NCBI GenBank assembly: GCA_020348765.1
Contig: CP070753.1
Coordinates: 286,953-292,321 of the forward strand
From: Burkholderiales bacterium
GTDB taxonomy: Bacteria > Pseudomonadota > Gammaproteobacteria > Burkholderiales > Burkholderiaceae_E
DNA: 5,369 bases
Direction of reading: 5' to 3'
Positions 1 to 4,287 of this stretch are shown here, in pieces; the stretch's first letter is position 1, and each line of letters starts with the position of its first letter. The notes under the pieces were generated by a model. It was not told where the DNA came from. It was given only the letters and a program-made list of their open reading frames with translations, and did not search any database. The translations under genes were made by a program, and so were the position numbers.

Positions 1-1275
1 CAGGTTCTCGCCGCCTACCCGGATCAGTTCCTTCAGGCGCGCGACGTAGATCAGGTCGCCGTCGTCGTCGATGCGGCCAAGGTCGCCCGATCGCAGCCAG
101 CCGTCGGCCGTGAATGCCGACGCATCGGCTTCGGGCCGCTCGAAGTAGCCGGGCGTGACCGTGGGCCCCTTCATCTGGATCTCGCCGGTGGCGCCGGGCG
201 CGAGCGCCGCGCCGGTCTGCGCATCGCCGATGCGAATCCGGTTGCCCGGCTGTGGGCGGCCGTTGCCCCCGATGCGCTTCTCGAGCGGGTCGTCCGGGAA
301 CCACATCGTGAACTGCCCGGCAGTCTCGGTCATGCCGTAGATGTTCGAGATGCCCTCGATGCCGAGTTCGTCATGCAGCCTCAGCAGGTAGTCCCGCGTG
401 CCCAGATCGTGCGCCACCTGCATGCTCGCCAGCGAAGCGCGGGCCCGCTGCGCGCCGAGCGCGAGCACGTCGCGGTAGTAGATCATGTGCGACACGTCGC
501 AGCGTTGACGCGCGACCGCGTCCAGGAAGCGCTCCGGGTCCCAGGCCGACATCGCGTTCAGCGTGCAGCCGGCGATCAGGCAGGTGGTGATCGCGTGCAT
601 CGTGCCGCTGCAGTGAAAGAACGGCGCCGCGCTGACGAATTGCGACGAAGGCGTCAGCCGCTGGCAGCGGGCCACGTAGGCGGCGGTCTGCAGATAGGCG
701 CGATTGGTCAGCATCACGCCCTTCGGGATCGCGGTCGTGCCCGAGGTGTACTGGATGCAGAGCAGGTCCGGCACCGGCGACGGTTCGCGCGCCGGCGCCT
801 CGCCCGCGCTGGTCGACACCGGCCACTCGGACGCCGGTCGCTCGTCGCTGGCCTCGAACACGGTCACCCGCGTGCGGCTTTCCCGGAGCGCGGCCATCGC
901 CTCGTCGAGCAATGCGCGGCCGCGATAGTGGCGCGACGTGATCAGCGCCCGCGGTTTCGCATCGCGCAGGATCACGTTCAGCTCGGCGCCGGTGAGCCGG
1001 GTGTTGACCGGCACCGACACCGCGCCGAGCCGGTTGAGCGCCAGGAACGCGGCCACCCAGGCGACCGAGTTCTGCAGCCACAGCGCGACCCGGTCGCCGG
1101 CCGCGACATGCCGGCCGAGCACCTGCACCAGTTCGTCGACCCGGCCGGCCAGGTCGCCAAACGTGGTGTCTCGCTCGTCCAGCCGCAACGCCGGCTTGCC
1201 GGCGAAGTGAATGACGTCGTGCGCCAGCAGATCGGCCAGGATCGGCCCGCGCGCGGCGGCGCCCGGTTCAGTCAT
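1..1275 (-). CDS. AMP-forming acyl-CoA synthetase (ANL superfamily), 3' end outside window
   Basis: This is a continuous open frame of 425 codons from ATG at 1275 to the left edge, translated by hand without stops. It encodes a class I adenylate-forming acyl-CoA ligase (AMP-binding), which activates a carboxylic acid with ATP and CoA. Landmarks in order are PVNTRLT (89-95), the ATP P-loop TSGTTAIPKG (177-186), FFHCSGTM (219-226), IYGMTE (312-317), the GEIQMKGP strand (364-371), the ribose-binding Asp398 in WLRSGDLG (393-400), and the hinge ARLKELIRVGGENL (412-425), where the window cuts the gene. The C-terminal lid with the catalytic Lys, about 90-120 residues, is missing. The P-loop has Ala182 where Gly is usual, as tolerated in some carnitine-CoA-ligase-like proteins (CaiC has Ser). 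The GGAP-type segment before the YGMTE motif is replaced by VAHDLGTRDYLL (288-299). The start overlaps the preceding stop by 8 bases (ATGACTGA), with only GAGG directly touching the ATG. The substrate cannot be assigned. Confidence 0.93.
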   Translation of the reverse strand, partial: MTEPGAAARGPILADLLAHDVIHFAGKPALRLDERDTTFGDLAGRVDELVQVLGRHVAAGDRVALWLQNSVAWVAAFLALNRLGAVSVPVNTRLTGAELNVILRDAKPRALITSRHYRGRALLDEAMAALRESRTRVTVFEASDERPASEWPVSTSAGEAPAREPSPVPDLLCIQYTSGTTAIPKGVMLTNRAYLQTAAYVARCQRLTPSSQFVSAAPFFHCSGTMHAITTCLIAGCTLNAMSAWDPERFLDAVARQRCDVSHMIYYRDVLALGAQRARASLASMQVAHDLGTRDYLLRLHDELGIEGISNIYGMTETAGQFTMWFPDDPLEKRIGGNGRPQPGNRIRIGDAQTGAALAPGATGEIQMKGPTVTPGYFERPEADASAFTADGWLRSGDLGRIDDDGDLIYVARLKELIRVGGENL

Positions 1276-1771
1276 CCTCGGGCATCCGTACCGCGTCGTA
1301 TGCCGGGCGCGCCACGAACGGGTAGGGCACGGGCGGGCCGTCGCGCAGCGGCACGACGCCGATCGCGAAGCCCGCGGTCGAGATCTCGTCGTTCTGGTTC
1401 GTCAGCGCCACGCGCACGGTCACGAAGCCCAGGCCGTCGATCTCCTGGCGCTCGAGCACCTCGGCGCCGGCCCGGATCGAGTCGCCGGCGATGTCCATCC
1501 TCTTGTAGCGAAACCGGATCTTCCACAGCCAGCCGCCGTCGCCGAGGCTGTCCTTGACCAGTTGCACCAGCACGTGCTGCTTCCACGAGCCGTTGATCAG
1601 CACGTCGGGCAGCTTGTCATGCTCGGTCGCGAATCGCCAGTCGTAGTGGATGCGGTGCCAGTTCTCGACCGCGGCCGACCAGCGCATGATGTGCGCGGTG
1701 GTCATCCGTCCCTTGTCGAGCGAACCGATGCGCTCGCCGACGGCCAGATCCTCGAAGTACACGGTGCCCAT
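1268..1771 (-). CDS. MaoC-type hydratase subunit, catalytic hotdog (Meh/HTD2-like motif)
   Basis: This is a 167-aa hotdog-fold protein, probably the catalytic half of a two-subunit enoyl-CoA hydratase. Near the N-terminus, YFEDLAVGER (5-14) is the usual MaoC opening strand. The hydratase motif is ENWHRIHYDWRFA (36-48), with His42 in the catalytic His position. The canonical Asp of GDxNPxH aligns with Asn37, giving a variant that resembles the RIHYD motif I associate with mesaconyl-C4-CoA hydratase and HTD2-type enzymes (recalled, not searched). LPDVLINGSW (54-63) takes the place of the usual glycine-rich helix cap. The ATG at 1771 has GGAGGT seven bases before it. The stop TGA lies inside the start of the acyl-CoA ligase gene (8-base overlap). 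With its neighbour it would hydrate an enoyl-CoA to the 3-hydroxyacyl-CoA used by the HMGL-like lyase. Family is secure; activity and substrate are inferred. Confidence 0.86.
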   Translation of the reverse strand: MGTVYFEDLAVGERIGSLDKGRMTTAHIMRWSAAVENWHRIHYDWRFATEHDKLPDVLINGSWKQHVLVQLVKDSLGDGGWLWKIRFRYKRMDIAGDSIRAGAEVLERQEIDGLGFVTVRVALTNQNDEISTAGFAIGVVPLRDGPPVPYPFVARPAYDAVRMPEDD

Positions 1772-1776
1772 GTCGG

Positions 1777-1784
1777 CTACCTCC
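1777..1784 (-). promoter_or_regulatory. Shine-Dalgarno fused to the upstream stop codon
   Basis: The minus strand reads GGAGGTAG: the GGAGGT ribosome site of the catalytic MaoC gene shares bases with the TAG stop of the partner MaoC gene. Ribosomes ending on the first are placed to start the second, which supports stoichiometric synthesis of a two-subunit enzyme. Confidence 0.75.
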
Positions 1785-2316
1785 AGATCAGGGTCTGGCG
1801 ATTGATCAGCAGCAGGTCGCCGGCCTCGGTGCGGAACTCGGTTTCGACCACCACCAGCAGCAGCGCGCCGCTCTTGCCCTGCTTGAGCCGGATGTCCGCA
1901 TAGCGTGCACGGGCGACCGTTCTCTCGCCGACCGCAAGGCAGCGGTAGAACTCGATCTCGTTGCCGCCGTTCAGCAGGCGCTTGAACGGCGATGCGATCG
2001 GCTTGACGCCGAAGAAGACACCGTCGTTGCCGCCCGAGCCGTCGGCATCCGGGTCCTCGCGCACCGCATCCAGTGGATCGGCGCCTCCGGGCGGGGGCCG
2101 GAACGCGTGCACCGGATAGAGCGGCGGCGCCACCAGGCCGCCGTAGCGCGTGCTCCCCGCGTACGCGCCGTCGTAGTACAGCGGATCGGTGTCCATGATC
2201 GCCTGCGCGAAGCGGCGCAGCGTGTCCGGCTCGAGCGGCATCGCCGCGACCAGCGGCTCGCCACGCATGCCGACGTATTCGGCGAAGTCCTCCTGGCTTA
2301 CCTGCACCGGTTCCAT
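1777..2316 (-). CDS. MaoC-type hydratase subunit, N-terminal-like hotdog (FAS1-DH/HadA-like)
   Basis: This is a 179-aa single hotdog-fold protein resembling the N-terminal MaoC dehydratase domain (MaoC_dehydrat_N; compare mycobacterial HadA). These form heterodimers with a catalytic MaoC partner and shape the acyl-CoA pocket. Supporting features are the helix-turn motif DTDPLYYD (42-49), the non-catalytic counterpart of the hydratase motif; GGLVAPPLYP (59-68); LNGGNEIEFYRCLAVGER (115-132); and a C-terminal strand pair ending INRQTLIWR. Residues about 75-98 form a Pro/Gly/Asp-rich, probably flexible insertion. The start at 2316 follows GGAGGAG by four bases. The stop (TAG) lies five bases before the next gene's ATG and is part of that gene's ribosome binding site, so the two are very likely made together in equal amounts. 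No catalytic His-Asp pair is visible, which fits a structural or substrate-binding subunit. The substrate is unknown. Confidence 0.85.
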   Translation of the reverse strand: MEPVQVSQEDFAEYVGMRGEPLVAAMPLEPDTLRRFAQAIMDTDPLYYDGAYAGSTRYGGLVAPPLYPVHAFRPPPGGADPLDAVREDPDADGSGGNDGVFFGVKPIASPFKRLLNGGNEIEFYRCLAVGERTVARARYADIRLKQGKSGALLLVVVETEFRTEAGDLLLINRQTLIWR

Positions 2317-2320
2317 CGGT

Positions 2321-2327
2321 CTCCTCC
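2321..2327 (-). promoter_or_regulatory. Shine-Dalgarno of the first MaoC subunit
   Basis: The minus strand reads GGAGGAG, ending four bases before the ATG at 2316 (the GGAGG core ends six bases before it). It is one of the two strongest ribosome binding sites in the window and directly follows a small inverted repeat. Confidence 0.75.
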
Positions 2328-2329
2328 CT

Positions 2330-2344
2330 GGCCGGGCGCCGGCC
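2330..2344 (-). repeat. Short perfect inverted repeat upstream of the MaoC ribosome site
   Basis: GGCCGG (2330-2335) and CCGGCC (2339-2344) form a 6-bp palindromic stem around a 3-base loop, ending two bases before the GGAGGAG ribosome site. It could affect access to that site or be a remnant regulator site, but it is short and lies in very GC-rich sequence, so chance is a realistic explanation. Confidence 0.35.
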
Positions 2345-2382
2345 GCGCGTGGCGCTGCGCTGCGCGGCGCTGCGGTTGCGCG

Positions 2383-2412
2383 CGCCGGCGGCCCGCCCCC
2401 GGCCTGCCGGCG
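2383..2412 (-). other. Strong GC stem-loop directly after the HMGL-like gene
   Basis: CGCCGGC (2383-2389) pairs with GCCGGCG (2406-2412), and the stem continues inward as GGCC (2390-2393) with GGCC (2401-2404) across one bulged T. This gives about 11 G-C pairs with a 7-base loop. It begins 8 bases after the TGA stop (2423-2421). No T-tract follows on the minus strand, so a classical terminator is unlikely; transcript stabilisation, 3'-end processing or partial attenuation between the lyase and hydratase genes are alternatives. Confidence 0.55.
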
Positions 2413-2420
2413 ATCATTGC

Positions 2421-3398
2421 TCAGCTACGCGCTTCGTTGCGGATCTGCGCCGCGTTGCGCCGGTACGAGTCGAGGTAGCCGCCGCGCATGACCTTGCCCG
2501 GCAGCGGGTGCCCGACGATCGTCTCGGCCTCGCGCGCGATCTCGATCAGGCGCTCCAGGTGCACGCCGGTCTCGACGCCGATCTCGTTGCACAGGTGCAC
2601 CAGGTCTTCGGTCGCGATGTTCCCGGGCGCGTCCTTGAAGCCGGCATACGGGCAGCCACCGAGCCCGGCGACCGCCGAGTCGAAGTCGTCCACGCCCATC
2701 TCCATCGCGGCGAAGGCGTTGGCCAGGCCCAGCCCGCGCGTGTCATGCAGGTGCAGGTTGATGCGCTGCTCGGGCCAGCGGTCCTGGATCATGCCGACCA
2801 GGCGCCGGATCGACACCGGGTTGGCCCAGCCCATCGTGTCCGCGAGCTGGATGATCCGGATCTTCAGCGCGTTGTCCGCCGCCATGCCCATCAGCCGCTC
2901 GACCAGTCCCATCACGTGGTTCGGGTCGATGTCGCCCTCGTAGTTGCAGCCGAAAGCCGCCATCACGCTGACCTCGGTCGGCGCGATGTTCATCTCCTGC
3001 AGGATGCCGATGCGGCGCTCGGTTTCCAGCAGCGTCTCGTCGATGGTGCGGTTGGTGTTCTTCTTCGAGAAGGTCTCGCTGGCGGTCACGCTCAGGCTGC
3101 CGTGCACGTCGAGCTTGTTGGTTGCCACCGCGCGCTTCAGTCCCTGGGCGTTCAGGTACACGCAGGTGTATTCGGTGCCCGGTTGGCGCGTGAAGCCGGC
3201 CACCACGTCCTCGGCATCGGCCATCTGCGGCACCCACTTCGGGCTGACGAACGAGGTGACCTCGATCTCTGGGAAGCTGCACTCCGAGAGCATGTCGACC
3301 AGCCGGATCTTCTCCGAGGTCGGGACCGGGTTCTTCTCGATCTGCATGCCCTCGCGCGGGCCGAGTTCGTGGATGACGATTTTCCTGGGCAGTGCCAT
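2421..3398 (-). CDS. HMG-CoA lyase-like TIM-barrel lyase (HMGL-like family)
   Basis: This is a 325-aa HMGL-like (DRE-TIM superfamily) enzyme. True HMG-CoA lyase cleaves 3-hydroxy-3-methylglutaryl-CoA into acetyl-CoA and acetoacetate. The length fits bacterial HMG-CoA lyases. Visible landmarks are GPREGMQIE (13-21, the first metal/catalytic motif), IEVTSFVSPKWVPQMAD (45-61), ADTMGWANP (186-194), the metal-binding HLHDTRG (216-222; His216, His218), GLGGCPYAG (245-253) with the loop Cys249, and PGNIATED (258-265) with Asn260 as probable metal ligand. Two features depart from classic HMG-CoA lyase: the motif is R15-E16 where RDG is usual, and the active-site loop between PYA and GN is about two residues longer. 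The start at 3398 has AGGAG six bases upstream and places the first strand correctly. There is no targeting sequence, so it is presumably cytoplasmic. It probably cleaves a 3-hydroxyacyl-CoA made by the downstream MaoC pair. The fold call is very secure; the exact substrate is uncertain. Confidence 0.92.
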   Translation of the reverse strand: MALPRKIVIHELGPREGMQIEKNPVPTSEKIRLVDMLSECSFPEIEVTSFVSPKWVPQMADAEDVVAGFTRQPGTEYTCVYLNAQGLKRAVATNKLDVHGSLSVTASETFSKKNTNRTIDETLLETERRIGILQEMNIAPTEVSVMAAFGCNYEGDIDPNHVMGLVERLMGMAADNALKIRIIQLADTMGWANPVSIRRLVGMIQDRWPEQRINLHLHDTRGLGLANAFAAMEMGVDDFDSAVAGLGGCPYAGFKDAPGNIATEDLVHLCNEIGVETGVHLERLIEIAREAETIVGHPLPGKVMRGGYLDSYRRNAAQIRNEARS

Positions 3399-3404
3399 CG
3401 ATTG

Positions 3405-3409
3405 CTCCT
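3405..3409 (-). promoter_or_regulatory. Shine-Dalgarno of the HMGL-like gene
   Basis: The minus strand reads AGGAG, six bases before the ATG at 3398. It is a near-ideal site, which fits independent initiation after the 82-base gap, where coupling to the upstream gene is not possible. Confidence 0.75.
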
Positions 3410-3434
3410 GTCGGTGGTTCGTCGGCTGCGGCTT

Positions 3435-3460
3435 GCCGGCCGCCTGATCGGCGGGCAGGC
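3435..3460 (-). other. GC-rich intergenic stem-loop after the racemase-like gene
   Basis: This is an imperfect inverted repeat: five continuous pairs (3440-3444 with 3450-3454) around a five-base loop TGATC, extended by four further pairs across one bulge and one mismatch (3435-3439 with 3456-3460). It begins 20 bases after the TAG stop at 3481. No run of T follows on the minus strand, so it is not a classical intrinsic terminator. It may slow RNA decay, mark a processing site or attenuate transcription. It is seen by eye only; in DNA this rich in G+C, chance hairpins are common. Confidence 0.45.
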
Positions 3461-3480
3461 CGCCACGTTCTGGAACAGGC

Positions 3481-4287
3481 CTAGTCCGCGGTCAGCCGTC
3501 CGAGGCCGTAGAACTCGAGTACCTGCTCGACCCGCTTGCGCTCGGGCGAGGCATTCATCCAGCCGTGGCGGCTCTGCCTGAAACCGACCGAGCGGCGCAG
3601 CTCGACGAACGACTCGGTGAGCTTGAGCGTGACCGCGAGCCCGTCGACGATCGGCACGTCGTCGACCTCGGTGACCCCGTTCGCGGCGAGCAGCACGTTG
3701 AGCGGCATCTCGCCGGGGATTATCACGTCCACGCCGTCGCGAATCAACGCGCGCGCGCTGTCCTTGAAGCGCTCGATCAGCGGGCCCGGATCGCCGAACG
3801 CCCCGAGCACGTCGTGGAAGGTGAACCCGACCGGGCGGATGCCGCCGCAGCGGCTGGTCAGGCCGTAGCCGGCCATCTGCTCGTGCAGGAACGGCACCAA
3901 CCGGTCGATGAAGACCAGCAGGCCGAACCGGTGCCCGAGCATGCACGCGAGGTGGAAGCTGGCCTCGCCGTAGCCGACGACCGGGATGTCGACCAGCGAG
4001 CGGATCTCGCGGATGTGCGGATTCGGCAACGTGCACATCGCGTACGCGTCATAGCCTTCGCGCTCGGCCTGCAGGCCACGCACGATCCACTGCATCGCGT
4101 GCATCGTGTACAGCGCGCCGAACGCGATGTCGGTGCCCGGGTAGTTCGACGGGTAGGTGCCGGGCAGCACGCCGTGCATCACCACCTCGGTGTCCGGACG
4201 CACGACCTTCGCGATGTGCTCGCGCATCACCGCCTCGTAGTCCGGAAGGTCCTGCAGGACCGTGAAGCTCTGGTGCCAGATCTTCAT
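3481..4287 (-). CDS. Asp/Glu/hydantoin racemase superfamily protein, second catalytic Cys missing
   Basis: This is a 268-aa protein of the Asp/Glu/hydantoin racemase fold, which also includes maleate isomerase and arylmalonate decarboxylase. The first half carries the usual catalytic-cysteine region, AMCTLPNP with Cys85, followed by DIPVVGYGEAS (100-110), which matches the hydantoin-racemase pattern of Cys then PVVGxGEA. The second half ends in VPIVDGLAVTLKL (211-223), again typical of the family. At the position where the second catalytic Cys is expected (family pattern LGCAG), this protein reads IIPGEMPLN (189-197), with Gly192-Glu193 and no Cys. A two-base racemase mechanism is therefore unlikely, and isomerase, lyase or decarboxylase chemistry is an open alternative. 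The frame is open further upstream, but I chose the ATG at 4287 because it has a GGAG seven bases before it, overlaps the preceding stop as ATGA, and begins the conserved N-terminal strand (MKIWHQSF). The length suits the family. It is the second gene of the run. Confidence 0.85.
   Translation of the reverse strand: MKIWHQSFTVLQDLPDYEAVMREHIAKVVRPDTEVVMHGVLPGTYPSNYPGTDIAFGALYTMHAMQWIVRGLQAEREGYDAYAMCTLPNPHIREIRSLVDIPVVGYGEASFHLACMLGHRFGLLVFIDRLVPFLHEQMAGYGLTSRCGGIRPVGFTFHDVLGAFGDPGPLIERFKDSARALIRDGVDVIIPGEMPLNVLLAANGVTEVDDVPIVDGLAVTLKLTESFVELRRSVGFRQSRHGWMNASPERKRVEQVLEFYGLGRLTAD

Noticed and set aside
371..1081. Minus-strand open frame of 236 codons within the ligase gene
   Set aside because: It is a shifted-frame shadow of the ligase: the P-loop region appears as a garbled HLGHDRDPEGR, while the true frame gives TSGTTAIPKG and other ANL motifs.
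373..1557. Long plus-strand open frame (394 codons) opposite the ligase and hydratase genes
   Set aside because: It lies antisense to well-supported genes with conserved motifs, and its product is Arg/Ala/His-rich without a recognisable domain; long antisense frames are expected in DNA with such G/C-rich third positions.
2383..2412. Classical Rho-independent terminator after the HMGL-like gene
   Set aside because: The stem is strong, but no T-tract follows on the transcribed strand and the next gene begins shortly after, so it is listed only as a stem-loop.
3399..3480. Promoter within the 82-base gap
   Set aside because: I found no convincing -35/-10 pair; the stretch is GC-rich and holds only a stem-loop and a ribosome site.
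2349..3581. Long plus-strand open frame (410 codons) antisense to the HMGL-like gene
   Set aside because: It mirrors the coding frame of the lyase, crosses both its intergenic gaps, and its protein (Asp/His/Arg/Val-rich) shows no family motif, signal peptide or plausible ribosome site.
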